From: Streptomyces hilarionis
GTDB taxonomy: Bacteria; Actinomycetota; Actinomycetes; Streptomycetales; Streptomycetaceae
Length of the DNA stretch: 64,000 nt
Direction of reading: 5' to 3'
NCBI RefSeq assembly: GCF_024539675.1
Contig: NZ_JAHHIT010000056.1
Coordinates: 1-64,000, forward strand
Part shown: piece by piece, positions 42,626 to 50,995 of the stretch
How positions within the stretch are numbered: position 1 is the first letter of the stretch
Layout of the letters: each line of letters begins with the position of its first letter
Program-made: the position numbers and the translations under genes
The notes under the pieces: model-generated
Told to the model about the DNA's origin: nothing
Database searches by the model: none
What the model saw: the letters and a program-made list of their open reading frames with translations, nothing else

Positions 42626-43201
42626 TCAGTCCTTCCGGTCACGGGCGTGGATCTGGGGGCGGGGCCGCTCTTCCGTCTCTCGGGTGCCGTCGCCGTCCAG
42701 GGCCTGGTGGAGCCAGGCGCGCTCGGCGCGGCTGATGGCGCGGGCGGTGAGCAGCATGCCGCGCCGGTAGGGGTCCCTGACCTGCTCGGCGTGCAGCGGT
42801 GTGTCGCCGTCGTAGAAGAAGCTGGCGGGCGTCTCCAGGAAGTCCAGGCGGCGGCGCAGCACGGCGTGCTGCTCGGCACTGTCGGGCAGCAGTGAGAGGA
42901 ACGCCAGGATCACGAACCAGCGGGAGAAGTCGGTGATCTCGTACTCGGCCGGTTCCCGCAGCCGCCGCAGCATGTCCTCACGGCCTGCCGCGGTCAGGTT
43001 CAGCACGTACCGGCCGCCGCCCGCTTCGGGTGCGGGGTGCCGTTCGATCAGACCGGTCTTCGTCAGCCGGTTGATCGCCGGGTAGAGGGTGCCGTCGCTG
43101 ACGGGACGGCTGTAGCCGGTCAGGTCCGTGATGCGGCGGCGCAGCTCGTGACCGGGCAGGGGGCCTTCGGCGAGGAAACCGAGGATCGCGAGTTCGAGCA
43201 T
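42626..43201 (-). CDS. PadR-family transcriptional regulator
   Basis: A 191-residue PadR regulator. The winged helix has the classic opening LELAILGFLAEGPLPGHELR, then SDGTLYPAINRLTKTGLIER and GGRYVLNLTAAGREDMLRRL. A C-terminal Vir_C-like helical dimerisation domain follows (FSRWFVILAFLSLLPDSAEQ; SRAERAWLHQALD). It lies 2 nt upstream of the quinone reductase gene in one operon. A 32-bp perfect palindrome begins 15 bp upstream of its start, so autorepression is very likely. A divergent alpha/beta hydrolase gene shares that region. Confidence 0.9.
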   Translation of the reverse strand: MLELAILGFLAEGPLPGHELRRRITDLTGYSRPVSDGTLYPAINRLTKTGLIERHPAPEAGGGRYVLNLTAAGREDMLRRLREPAEYEITDFSRWFVILAFLSLLPDSAEQHAVLRRRLDFLETPASFFYDGDTPLHAEQVRDPYRRGMLLTARAISRAERAWLHQALDGDGTRETEERPRPQIHARDRKD

Positions 43202-43215
43202 GACCCCACCCTCTC

Positions 43216-43247
43216 ACATCGAAACGATGTGCACATCGTTTCGATGT
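43216..43247. promoter_or_regulatory. 32-bp perfect palindrome, PadR operator
   Basis: ACATCGAAACGATGTG (43216-43231) is followed immediately by its exact reverse complement (43232-43247). Each half contains CATCGAAACGATG, itself nearly palindromic, so two overlapping dimer sites may exist. The centre ATGTGCACAT fits the ATGT/ACAT pattern of PadR operators. Located between the PadR gene and the divergent hydrolase. Confidence 0.8.
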
Positions 43248-43356
43248 TACCGTGCAGGGGAGGCGGCGCCCCGCCGTACCGCCGGCAAGGCCGCTCGGAC
43301 GGGCGGCCGCACGCGCCGCACCCCTTCCCGAGAGCACGACACAAGGAAGACGAACC

Positions 43357-44166
43357 ATGACGGCCCCTGTTTCCCGCCACGCCCACGTCACGTCCACCGA
43401 CGGCACAGAGATCGCCGTCACGATCACCGGCCAGGGCCGCCCCCTGGTCGTCTCTCCGGGCGCCCTCAACGCCGCCTAGGACTGGCAGATCCTCGCCGAC
43501 CTGCTGGCCCCGCGCTTGACCACCTACGCGATCGACCGCCGCGGCCGCGGCGCCAGTGGCGACAACGGCGAGCACGCCATCCAGCGGGAGGCCGACGACA
43601 TCGCCGCCGTCCTCGACCTCGCCGGACCCGACGCGCTCCTGCTCGGCCACTCCTACGGCGGACTGGTCACCCTCGCCCACGCCCTGCACCAGCCCCCGGC
43701 GGCGCTCATCCTCTACGAGCCCCCGATCCCGGTGGGCGGCCCCGTCGGCGGCGACGCCCTCGCCCCCTTCGAGGAGGCCGTCCGGGCCGGCGACCTCGAC
43801 CAGGCCCTCACCCTCGGGCTGCGGAACTTCCTGAAGTTCCCCGAGGAAGCCATCGAGGAGTTCCGTCAGACCCCGTTCTGGGCCATCCGCGCGTCCATGA
43901 CTCCGACGTGGGCCCGCGAGATGCGCGCGATGGACAGCTTCGGTGACGACCTCACCCGTTTCGCCGACCTCGACGTCCCCACGCTCCTCGTGATCGGTGA
44001 ACTCAGCCCCCGCTGGCTGACCGATGTCTCCCGCCGCCTGCACGAGGTTCTGCCCGACGCCCGGCTCGTCGAGATCCCGGGCGAAGCCCATGACGCCTTC
44101 CTCACCGGCCCCCACGCCCTCGCCGACGCCATCACCGCCTTCGCGGACGGTCTGCCTGCTCAGTGA
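43357..44166 (+). pseudogene. Alpha/beta hydrolase interrupted by one amber codon
   Basis: From the ATG at 43357 (AAGGAAG site) a single frame runs to 44166 except for a TAG at 43477-43479. The sequence reads GRPLVVSPGALNAA-stop-DWQILADLLAP, then RGRGASGDNGEHA and the nucleophile elbow LLLGHSYGGLV. An Asp/His region follows, with EIPGEAHDAF near the end. Frame, codon use and homology are otherwise intact over 269 codons. TAG is one substitution from GAG (Glu), a residue that would fit this position. A TTG restart at 43516 would lack the first strands of the fold. It is divergent from the PadR operon, across its operator. Confidence 0.85.
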
Positions 44167-44200
44167 ATTCGACGGTCCCGCCCTCATGGACGGTCTCCTG

Positions 44201-44566
44201 TCAGTGGTGCAGGGCGTGTTCGAGCGTGGGGTGGCAGGGGATGAGAGTGTCGACGCCCACCATTGCGAGGACGCGCTGGACGGACTCCTGCGCGCCGGCG
44301 ATGCGCACCCAGCCGTCCGTGTCAGTGACGGCCTGGTGGGCGGTGACGAAGACGTTGATGCCGGTGGAGTCCATGAAGGTCACGCCGCTGAGGTCCGCCA
44401 CGATCCGTGCCGGCGCGCCGTCGTCTCCGGGCAGCAGGGCCTCGGTCAGGACGTCCTGGACGTCGTGGTCGATCTCGCCCTGGACGCTCACCACGCGGAC
44501 ACCGTCGACGAGGCGCTGCTCTACGCAGAACTGCTCCGGCTGGTCTGTCGTGTCGATGTCGGTCAC
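44201..44566 (-). CDS. STAS-domain anti-anti-sigma factor
   Basis: A 121-residue STAS-domain protein of the RsbV/SpoIIAA type: VRVVSVQGEIDHDVQDVLTE, then RIVADLSGVTFMDSTGINVF with the phospho-acceptor Ser in the DSTG motif, and WVRIAGAQESVQRVLAMVGV. In its unphosphorylated form it would sequester an anti-sigma kinase. The start is the GTG at 44566, with a GAGGA site. The divergent neighbour at 44723 is a histidine-kinase-fold ATPase of the matching type, so the two probably form a partner-switch pair. No sigma factor gene is adjacent. Confidence 0.88.
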   Translation of the reverse strand: MTDIDTTDQPEQFCVEQRLVDGVRVVSVQGEIDHDVQDVLTEALLPGDDGAPARIVADLSGVTFMDSTGINVFVTAHQAVTDTDGWVRIAGAQESVQRVLAMVGVDTLIPCHPTLEHALHH

Positions 44567-44617
44567 GGTGTCCTCGGTTCGCGCGGGCGTGCCCAGGTCA
44601 GGGCCTGCGGCATTGAT

Positions 44618-44640
44618 TGTGCCCCGCCAATCGGGGCACA
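44618..44640. promoter_or_regulatory. Inverted repeat between STAS and ATPase genes
   Basis: TGTGCCCCG (44618-44626) and CGGGGCACA (44632-44640) are perfect inverted repeats around CCAAT. They lie between the divergent starts, so an operator is more likely than a terminator. Confidence 0.45.
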
Positions 44641-44722
44641 TGCTCTCGGACGGCTGTGCGGAACAGGATGCTCCGGGCATGTGCGAGGAAAGGGCGGGTA
44701 GGGGCGTACTCGTGAACGCAGA

Positions 44723-45199
44723 ATGACGGCGCCATCAAGCGGACCCGACGCCTCGCGCAGCGCTGGTGCTGCGCCCATCGGACACCTGATCCGGGCCGGC
44801 TACGCCCTCGGCGGGGACGAGGGCTGCATCGCCGACGCCCGCCGGTGCGCCCTCGCCTTCCTCGCCCAGGCCGAAGTTGACTACCCCGTGTCCGTGTCCG
44901 CCCGCGCGCGTGATCTGACCCAGCTGGTCGTCAGCGAGCTGGTCACCAACGCCTGCAAGTACGCCCCGGGTCCGGTCCTGGTGGAACTGGGCATCACCGC
45001 CCGCTTCGTGGACGTCGTCGTGTGGGACAGCGATCCCCTCGTCCCTGCCGCCCGGGCCGCCGATCCCGGCCGGATAGGCCAGCACGGTTTGGAGATCGTC
45101 AAAGCCGTCAGCCAGGCCCTACTGGTCGAGCAGGAGCCGGTCGGCAAGCGCATCACGGCCCGCATCGCCCTGTCCGACGCGACGGCCGGATCCGTTTGA
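44723..45199 (+). CDS. RsbW-like anti-sigma ATPase (HATPase_c)
   Basis: A 158-residue GHKL-fold ATP-binding protein. The N box is LVVSELVTNACKYAPG, the G1 region is VDVVVWDSDPLVP (VWDSDP, against the usual VxDxG) and the G2 region is GQHGLEIVKAVSQALLVEQE. Proteins of this type in Streptomyces are anti-sigma serine kinases that phosphorylate STAS partners such as the divergent 44201-44566 product. The first 25 residues are low-complexity. Its target sigma factor must lie elsewhere. Confidence 0.86.
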   Translation: MTAPSSGPDASRSAGAAPIGHLIRAGYALGGDEGCIADARRCALAFLAQAEVDYPVSVSARARDLTQLVVSELVTNACKYAPGPVLVELGITARFVDVVVWDSDPLVPAARAADPGRIGQHGLEIVKAVSQALLVEQEPVGKRITARIALSDATAGSV

Positions 45200-45250
45200 G
45201 GATCGCGGCGGGCTGAGTGCACCGGGCCGCCGCACGGCCGGACTGAGTGG

Positions 45251-45451
45251 TCAGTTTCGGGTGCTGAGGTGGCGTACGTGCGGCCCCCACTGCTGAAGGA
45301 CCGGCGTGGCGCACCACTGGCACAGAGGGCTGCCGCCGTGGCCGTACTTCCGGGTTTTGCGCTGGCATGCCGAGCAGGGGCCGACCTGGTTTCCCAGGCA
45401 GACGAACGTCGACGGGTCAGGGTCGGTGACCGGGGGCGGGGGAGTGGTCAC
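45251..45451 (-). CDS. Small zinc-ribbon protein, overlapping the DUF6233 gene
   Basis: A 66-residue reading from the GTG at 45451 (AAGGA site). It has a Pro-rich start (VTTPPPPVTDPDPSTF) and then two Cys pairs, GPCSACQRKTRKYGHGG and SPLCQWCATP, a probable single zinc ribbon. It overlaps the 3' end of the DUF6233 gene by 35 nt in another frame. The paired cysteines and coding-like composition argue that it is real. The function is not known. Confidence 0.45.
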   Translation of the reverse strand: MTTPPPPVTDPDPSTFVCLGNQVGPCSACQRKTRKYGHGGSPLCQWCATPVLQQWGPHVRHLSTRN

Positions 45452-45848
45452 CGCACTGGTGTCCTTGCGGCGGGAAACGGGTGCAGGGGGCTGGCGTGGG
45501 GCCGCGGGATAAGTCGATGACGTCCAGGCGGGTGTCGGGCCGGCAGTGGGTGCAGGCGCGCAGGCCGTCGGCCAGGAGGCGGCGGGCCTCGTCACGGGCG
45601 ACGGGCCGACGGCGTTTGCCCGCCGCGTAGCAGTCGCCGGCGTGGACCTGCACGGGCGGGCGGCCGGCGCCGATGCCGAACTCGACAGTCCACTCCGGCC
45701 GCGGAGGCCGCCTCTGCCGGCCTTGCTCGATCTCCGTTTGGCGCTGCTGCACGGCTTCAATCTTCGCGTCGATGCGGGCCAGCCACATGACGTGCCACAC
45801 CCGCAGCGTGTGCAGGCGCTCCAGATCCGGCGGCAAGTCATCGAACAC
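45417..45848 (-). CDS. DUF6233-family hypothetical protein
   Basis: A 143-residue protein. It begins MFDDLPPDLERLHTLRVWHV with a helical, charged N-terminal part (WLARIDAKIEAVQQRQTEIE), then RPPRPEWTVEFGIGAGRPPV, HAGDCYAAGKRRRPVARDEA and GLRACTHCRPDTRLDVIDL. This layout matches the DUF6233 proteins that are abundant and often clustered in Streptomyces genomes. The conserved His, Cys and CxxC could bind metal. The C-terminal 30 residues (TRFPPQGHQCGDHSPAPGHR) are Pro/His-rich and variable. Function unknown. Confidence 0.75.
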   Translation of the reverse strand: MFDDLPPDLERLHTLRVWHVMWLARIDAKIEAVQQRQTEIEQGRQRRPPRPEWTVEFGIGAGRPPVQVHAGDCYAAGKRRRPVARDEARRLLADGLRACTHCRPDTRLDVIDLSRGPTPAPCTRFPPQGHQCGDHSPAPGHRP

Positions 45849-46157
45849 ATTTACGATTCTATGCCCAAGATCGACGCCGCGCTGTCGCGAGTTCGATTTT
45901 GTGTTCGATAGCGTGAGCCGCCCCCGAGCACCTCGCCCCCAAGGACCGCCTCAGCCGCGGCCAAGGTTTACCCACCAGAACCCGAGCCCTGCTACCCATG
46001 ACCGGCGTCCTGCAAGTCGGGGGCCACGATGCGCCCTTTGCGTCCCCGACTGCCCGGGGAGGACCCCGGGGCGCGAGACATACCGGGTTCGGCGGTGTTC
46101 GGACAGTGGTGTCGGGCCGCTGCCCGAACCTGCGAGCGGGGTCGTGGCCGACGGCGT

Positions 46158-46832
46158 TCAGCAGGCAGCGCTGACGGCGTCGGTCCGCAGGGGCGCGGCC
46201 GTCTTCGCGGTGATCTCGTCGAGGGTGATGCCGGGTGCGGTCTCGACGACGGCGAGGCCGTCGGGTGTGACGTCGAGGACGCCGAGGTCGGTGATGACGC
46301 GGTGGACGCACCGTTCGCCGGTCAGCGGCAGGGTGCACTCGGTCAGGATCTTCGGGCTGCCGTCCTTGGCGGTGTGCTCCATCAGGACGATGACCCGGCG
46401 GGCGCCGTGGACCAGGTCCATCGCTCCGCCCATGCCCTTGACCATCTTTCCGGGGATCACCCAGTTGGCCAGGTCGCCGCGTACCGACACCTGCATGGCG
46501 CCCAGCACCGCGGTGTCGATGTGACCGCCGCGGATCATGCCGAAGGACAGGGCCGAGTCGAAGAAGGACGCGCCGGGCAGGACGGTGACCGTCTCCTTGC
46601 CCGCGTTGATGAGATCCGGGTCGACGTCGTCGGCGGTCGGGTAAGGGCCGGTGCCCAAGATCCCGTTCTCGGAGTGCAGCACCACCTGCACACCGGGCGG
46701 GAGATGCCCCGGGATGAGGGTGGGCAGACCGATGCCCAGGTTGACGTAGGAGCCGTCGGTGAGTTCGGCGGCGGCGCGGGCGGCCATCTGGTCGCGGGTC
46801 CAGCCCCGGGGCGTGTCCGTCGTCGTGCTCAT
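46158..46832 (-). CDS. 3-oxoacid CoA-transferase subunit B
   Basis: A 224-residue beta subunit of the family I CoA-transferases. The catalytic Glu lies in [16 protein letters not shown]. Other family blocks are [40 protein letters not shown] and [20 protein letters not shown]. With subunit A it moves CoA from succinyl-CoA or acetyl-CoA to a 3-oxo acid, such as 3-oxoadipate or acetoacetate. Its ATG overlaps the subunit A stop. It ends the catabolic island, so it may activate the final 3-oxo acid of that pathway (inference). Confidence 0.92.
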   Translation of the reverse strand: MSTTTDTPRGWTRDQMAARAAAELTDGSYVNLGIGLPTLIPGHLPPGVQVVLHSENGILGTGPYPTADDVDPDLINAGKETVTVLPGASFFDSALSFGMIRGGHIDTAVLGAMQVSVRGDLANWVIPGKMVKGMGGAMDLVHGARRVIVLMEHTAKDGSPKILTECTLPLTGERCVHRVITDLGVLDVTPDGLAVVETAPGITLDEITAKTAAPLRTDAVSAAC

Positions 46833-47584
46833 GCTCGTACCGTCCTCTTCTCGATCTGTTTGTCAGCGGCCTGAGCGGGGGTGAGCGCCACGATCCGCTG
46901 GACGAAGATGCCGGGGACGTGGACGGCGTCGGGGCTCAGCTCGCCCGGTTCCACGAGCTCTTCGACCTCGGCGATCGTGATCCGGCCGGCCATCGCCGCG
47001 AGCGGGTTGAAGTTGGCCGCGGCGCGGCGGAAGACCAGATTGCCGTGCCGGTCCCCCCGCCAGGCCCGGACGAGGGCGAAGTCGGTGGTGATGGCGTGCT
47101 CCAGGACGTGCGGTCGGCCGTGGAAGCCGCGAGTCTCCTTGGGCGGGGAGGCCACGGCGACCGAACCGTCCGCCGCATACCTCAACGGCAGGCCGCCCTT
47201 CGCGACCTGGGTGCCCACACCGGCCGGGGTGTAGAAGGCGGGGATGCCCGCACCGCCGGCGCGCAGCCGCTCGGCCAGAGTCCCCTGCGGCACCAGCTCC
47301 ACCTCCAGCTCGCCCGACAGGTACTGGCGGGCGAACTCCTTGTTCTCGCCGACGTAACTGCCTGTCACGCGGGCGATCCGGCCGGCGGCGAGCAGCACGC
47401 CCAGCCCGCGGCCGTCCACGCCGCAGTTGTTCGACACGACCTGCAGGCCGGTGGCGCCCTGCTCGTGCAGGGCCCGGATCACCACTTCCGGGATGCCGCT
47501 GAGACCGAAGCCGCCGACGGCCAGTGACGCGCCGTCGGGAATGTCGGCGACCGCCTCGTCGGCGCTCGCGCTCACCTTGTTCAC
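46829..47584 (-). CDS. 3-oxoacid CoA-transferase subunit A
   Basis: A 251-residue alpha subunit. Family blocks are [91 protein letters not shown] and [20 protein letters not shown]. It starts at a GTG with an AAAAGGA site and is ATGA-coupled to subunit B. Directly upstream is a frameshifted SDR gene. Confidence 0.92.
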   Translation of the reverse strand: MNKVSASADEAVADIPDGASLAVGGFGLSGIPEVVIRALHEQGATGLQVVSNNCGVDGRGLGVLLAAGRIARVTGSYVGENKEFARQYLSGELEVELVPQGTLAERLRAGGAGIPAFYTPAGVGTQVAKGGLPLRYAADGSVAVASPPKETRGFHGRPHVLEHAITTDFALVRAWRGDRHGNLVFRRAAANFNPLAAMAGRITIAEVEELVEPGELSPDAVHVPGIFVQRIVALTPAQAADKQIEKRTVRA

Positions 47585-47599
47585 GGAAGTGGTCCTTTT

Positions 47600-48172
47600 C
47601 AGCCGGGCAGTACGGACGACCGGCCGCCGTCGACGGGGGTGGCGCCGGTGGTGCAGGACGCCTCGTCGGAGGCGAGGAAGACGGCCGCCTGACGACCTCC
47701 TGGGGAAGTCCGACGCGGCGGAGGGGGATGTTTCGGGTGATGGTCCGCACGGGAGAGTCGTCGTCCTGCTGGTCGCCGCGCGTGACCTCGGCGTCGATCA
47801 CCGGGGCCGACGCAGTGCGCGCGGATGCCGTACGGGGCTCCTTCGGCGGCGAGCTGCCGGGGCATCGCGATCACCGCGCCCTTGGACGCCACCACAGACG
47901 GCGCCGGGTGGCGCAGAGGATGTCGATGCTCCGAAGACGACCCGCGGCTCCTCGACCCACGCACGGACGGCGTCCTCGTCGGTGACGTCGAGCGGGCCGG
48001 AGGCGACGGCCGTGCCGCCCACCTGCTCGACGAGACGCCGGGTCACCAGCGCGGACTCGTGCCGCAGGCCGGCGCCGACGACGATCGCGGACTCGGCCGC
48101 GAACCGCTGCGCCGCCGCGCGTCCCTGACCGCGGGCCGTGCCCGACATGAGGGCCACCTTCCCTTCCAGCGT
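47600..48172 (-). pseudogene. Short-chain dehydrogenase, multiply frameshifted
   Basis: The minus strand shows, in successive frames, GKVALMSGTARGQGRAAAQR (cofactor motif) and GPLDVTDEDAVRAWVEE. It then shows a Ser/Val-Ala-Ser-Lys block (APSVVASKGAVIAMPRQLAA), GIRAHCVGPG, and a C-terminal AAVFLASDEASCTTGAT with VDGGRSSVLPG before the stop at 47602-47600. The catalytic Tyr segment and NNAG region are missing or out of frame. It lies between the CoA-transferase and an intact SDR of similar type, and may be a decayed paralogue of that gene. Confidence 0.75.
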
Positions 48173-48173
48173 T

Positions 48174-48956
48174 TCAATTCCCCTGCGAACGCGAAGCAGC
48201 CGAACCCATGGCAACCGAACCCAGAGCGTCCGAGAGGGACTTGACGCCGCCGTGCGCGGTGAGTCCGCCGTCGACCGGGATCTCGGCGCCGGTGATGAAG
48301 GACGACTCGTCGGACAGGAGGAACACCACGAGCGGGGCGATCTCGTCCACCGTGCCGGTGCGGCCGAGAGGTGTCTCGCGGATGTTCGCCTCACGGAAGG
48401 CGGGCGCGGCGGAGGCGGTCATCTCGGTCTCGATGAAGCCGGGATGGATCGTGTTGACACGGATGCCGCGCGGACCCAGCTCCATGGCGGCGGTCTTCGA
48501 CAGGCCGCGCAGTGCCCATTTGCTGGTTGTGTAGGCGACCGGGTAATGGCCACTGAGCGCGGCGGTGGAGCCGACGTTGACGATGGACGAGCCGGGCGGC
48601 ATGAGGGACGTGAGGTGCTGGATGGCAAGGAGCGGGCCGGTGACGTTGACGGCGTGGACGCGGGCGAAGTCGTCGGGGGTCACATCGCCGAGGCGAGCAC
48701 GCCAGGTGATGCCCGCGTTGTTGACCAGCCCGTGCACCTGGCCGTACGACTCCCGCAGTTCGGCGGCCAGCGCCGCCCAGTGCTCCTCGTCGGTGACGTC
48801 GAGACGGCGGCAGCCGGGGGCCCGGGCCACGTCGGTGGCGATGACCCGGGCGCCCTCGCGGGTCAGGGCCTCGGCCTCGGCGGCGCCCTGGCCGCGCGCG
48901 GCACCGGTCACGACGACGACCTTGCCGAGGAGCCTCTTGGGGTGCAGGGCGTTCAC
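48174..48956 (-). CDS. Short-chain dehydrogenase (3-alpha/3-ketoacyl type)
   Basis: A 260-residue classical SDR: VVVVTGAARGQGAAEAEALT (TGxxxGxG), LVNNAGITWRARLGDVT, SSIVNVGSTAALSGHYPVAY and TTSKWALRGLSKTAAMELGP (catalytic Ser, Tyr, Lys). The C-terminal block is VVFLLSDESSFITGAEIPVD with GG. Probably a tetrameric NAD(P)-dependent alcohol or dihydrodiol dehydrogenase. The GTG at 48956 overlaps the stop of the upstream FAH gene, so it belongs to the catabolic operon. The last 20 residues are polar and not conserved. Confidence 0.9.
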   Translation of the reverse strand: MNALHPKRLLGKVVVVTGAARGQGAAEAEALTREGARVIATDVARAPGCRRLDVTDEEHWAALAAELRESYGQVHGLVNNAGITWRARLGDVTPDDFARVHAVNVTGPLLAIQHLTSLMPPGSSIVNVGSTAALSGHYPVAYTTSKWALRGLSKTAAMELGPRGIRVNTIHPGFIETEMTASAAPAFREANIRETPLGRTGTVDEIAPLVVFLLSDESSFITGAEIPVDGGLTAHGGVKSLSDALGSVAMGSAASRSQGN

Positions 48957-49924
48957 GGCCGCTCCCTGGTGCGGCGGCGGGCGGGCGGCAGCGGCACCAT
49001 GTCGACGCCGGGGACCACCGTGTTGGAGACGGTGCCGATGCCCTCCACGGTGAGGGTGACGGTGTCGCCGGGCTTCAGCGGGGGCGGGGACTGCTCACCC
49101 CGCACGCCCCACAGCTCGGCGAGACAGCCGCCGTTGCCGCAGGTGCCGGAGCCGAGCACGTCGCCGGGGCGGACGACGGTGCCCCGCGAGGCGTAGGCGA
49201 CCATCTCCTCGAAGGTCCAGCTCATGTTGGACAGCAGGTCTTCACCGACGACCTCGCCGTTCACCGAGGCGGTCAGCGCCAGACGCAGAAAGCCGTCGGT
49301 GTCGCGGTACGGCTCCAGTTCGTCGGCGGTGACCAGGTACGGGCCGAGGGTGGCGGCGGTGTCCTTGCCCTTGCACGGGCCGAGGCGGACCTGCATCTCG
49401 CGGGACTGCAGGTCGCGGGCCGACCAGTCGTTGAAGACCGTGTAGCCGATGATGTGATCCCGCGCCTGCTGTGGCGTCAGGTCCCGCCCCTCCTGGCCGA
49501 TGACGGCGGCGACCTCCAGCTCGAAGTCGAGGACTTCGCTGCCCGGCGGCACCGGTACGTCGTCGTGGGCGCCGATGACGGCGTACGGGTTGGTGAAGTA
49601 GAACGTGGGGGCGTCGTACCAGGCTTCGGGCACCCCGCCGCCGCCGTCCACGGACCGCCGTACGCCTTCGACGTGCTCCTCGAAGGCGACGAAGTCCCGC
49701 ACGGTGGGCGGCTCGAGCGGCGGCAGCAGCCGCACCTCGGAGACGTGAGGGCCCGGCGGCACGTCGAGCGTGGCGGCGCCGGCGTGCAGGAGTGCGTCGA
49801 GTCCGTCGCCGGAGCGGATCAGCTCCGTGAGCGAGCGCGCCCCGGGCACCGGGTGGAGGCGGCCGTCCTCCTCCACGACGGCGACCCGGCGCTGGTGTCG
49901 ATGTTCATAGGTGGCGAAACGCAT
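48953..49924 (-). CDS. Fumarylacetoacetate-hydrolase-family protein (first of two)
   Basis: A 323-residue FAH-fold enzyme. The metal-binding residues lie in VLDFELEVAAVIGQEGRDL (E-x-E) and GYTVFNDWSARDLQSREMQV (Asp). The substrate-lid region is RDFVAFEEHVEGVRR, and the C-terminal part is VVRPGDVLGSGTCGNGGCLA. Such enzymes hydrolyse C-C bonds of acylpyruvates or act as hydratases/decarboxylases in meta-cleavage pathways. The ATG at 49924 is preferred over an upstream start with a non-conserved lead. It is translationally coupled to the SDR after it and lies 108 bp after the extradiol dioxygenase. Confidence 0.9.
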   Translation of the reverse strand: MRFATYEHRHQRRVAVVEEDGRLHPVPGARSLTELIRSGDGLDALLHAGAATLDVPPGPHVSEVRLLPPLEPPTVRDFVAFEEHVEGVRRSVDGGGGVPEAWYDAPTFYFTNPYAVIGAHDDVPVPPGSEVLDFELEVAAVIGQEGRDLTPQQARDHIIGYTVFNDWSARDLQSREMQVRLGPCKGKDTAATLGPYLVTADELEPYRDTDGFLRLALTASVNGEVVGEDLLSNMSWTFEEMVAYASRGTVVRPGDVLGSGTCGNGGCLAELWGVRGEQSPPPLKPGDTVTLTVEGIGTVSNTVVPGVDMVPLPPARRRTRERP

Positions 49925-50032
49925 GCACGGCTCCAGGCTCCGGCGGTCTTCGAACAACGGTGGAAACCGGGGACGCGGCAAGGGGCGTCAGGGCGGTGAC
50001 AGGGCCACCGCGTCCCCGGGGTTCGAGGGGGG

Positions 50033-50971
50033 TCACACCGGTGGGGCGACGAAGCAGCCGCTGTCGACGTCGTTGAAGGACTCCTTGGCGACCAGTTCGT
50101 TCATGGGGTTGGCGGTGCCCCACTGGTCGGTGACCTCGGGCTGGGAGAAGTCGTAGACGTGGGGGTGCCAGGTGTCCTCGTCCAGCAGCTCCAGTTCCGT
50201 CGTGTACTCGACGGTGTTGCCGTGCGGGTCCAGGAAGTACGTGAACGTGTTGTCGCCCGCCAGGTGCCGGCCGGGGCCCCAGATCTTGCGGACGCCGGCG
50301 CGGATCACGCGGCCCGAGCCGCGCATGTACTCGTCCAGGCCGCGCATCTCGAAGGAGACGTGGTGCAGGGAGGTGTGCGGGCCCTTCGCGATGGCCATCG
50401 AGTGGTGCTGGTTGGAGATCCGCATGAAGTGCATGACCTCGCCCATGTGCGGCGAGCTGAGCGTGTCCGAGTGACGGAAGCCGAGGTGGGTCTCGTACCA
50501 CGCGCGGGTCCTGTCGAGGTCCGGCGAGTTCAGCACGACGTGCGACAGCTTGACCGGGATCGACTCCTTCTCCTCGATCTTGCGGTGCTGCCGTACGTCC
50601 ACATCGGCGGACACTTCGATGGTGCGGCCGTCGACGTCGAAGAAGCGGAAGCCGTAGCCACCCCCGGGTGTGTCGATCTTGCCCGGCTGGGAGATCAACT
50701 GCACGCCGCCCGCGAGAAGTCGCTCGGCGAGGGCGTCCACGTCCTCGGCGGAGCCGGCGCCGTACGAGACGAGGTCGAGGCGCTTCTCCTCGGCCTTGCG
50801 CAGCCGCACCACGTACTGCTCGGGGCTGCCTTCGGCGGCGAGGAAGGAGATCCCGGAGTCCTCGGCGACCTTGGTCAGGCCCCAGACGCCGGCGTAGAAG
50901 TCGAGCTGCTTGTCGTAGTCGGGCACGGCGAGGTCGACGTGCCGCAGATGGGTGAGCAAGCGTGCGCTCAT
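50033..50971 (-). CDS. Extradiol ring-cleavage dioxygenase (catechol 2,3-dioxygenase-like)
   Basis: A 312-residue two-domain VOC dioxygenase. Iron ligands are visible in the C-terminal domain: His in VKLSHVVLNSPD, His in HTSLHHVSFEM, and Glu in GNTVEYTTELE. The N-terminal domain (LRHVDLAVPDYDKQLDFYAG) lacks metal residues, as usual. It would open a catechol-type ring next to the hydroxyls. It sits between the FAH hydrolase and the amidohydrolase of the island, and is expected to act on the product of the FAD hydroxylase at 52069-53199. Ring substituents cannot be predicted. Confidence 0.9.
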   Translation of the reverse strand: MSARLLTHLRHVDLAVPDYDKQLDFYAGVWGLTKVAEDSGISFLAAEGSPEQYVVRLRKAEEKRLDLVSYGAGSAEDVDALAERLLAGGVQLISQPGKIDTPGGGYGFRFFDVDGRTIEVSADVDVRQHRKIEEKESIPVKLSHVVLNSPDLDRTRAWYETHLGFRHSDTLSSPHMGEVMHFMRISNQHHSMAIAKGPHTSLHHVSFEMRGLDEYMRGSGRVIRAGVRKIWGPGRHLAGDNTFTYFLDPHGNTVEYTTELELLDEDTWHPHVYDFSQPEVTDQWGTANPMNELVAKESFNDVDSGCFVAPPV

Positions 50972-50995
50972 GGCGGGTTTCCTCCTGTGTGGGGG

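Noticed and set aside
43516..44166. Alpha/beta hydrolase gene starting at TTG 43516.
   Set aside because: This start lacks a ribosome site and would remove the first strands of the fold. The same frame extends upstream to a well-placed ATG at 43357, broken only by one TAG.
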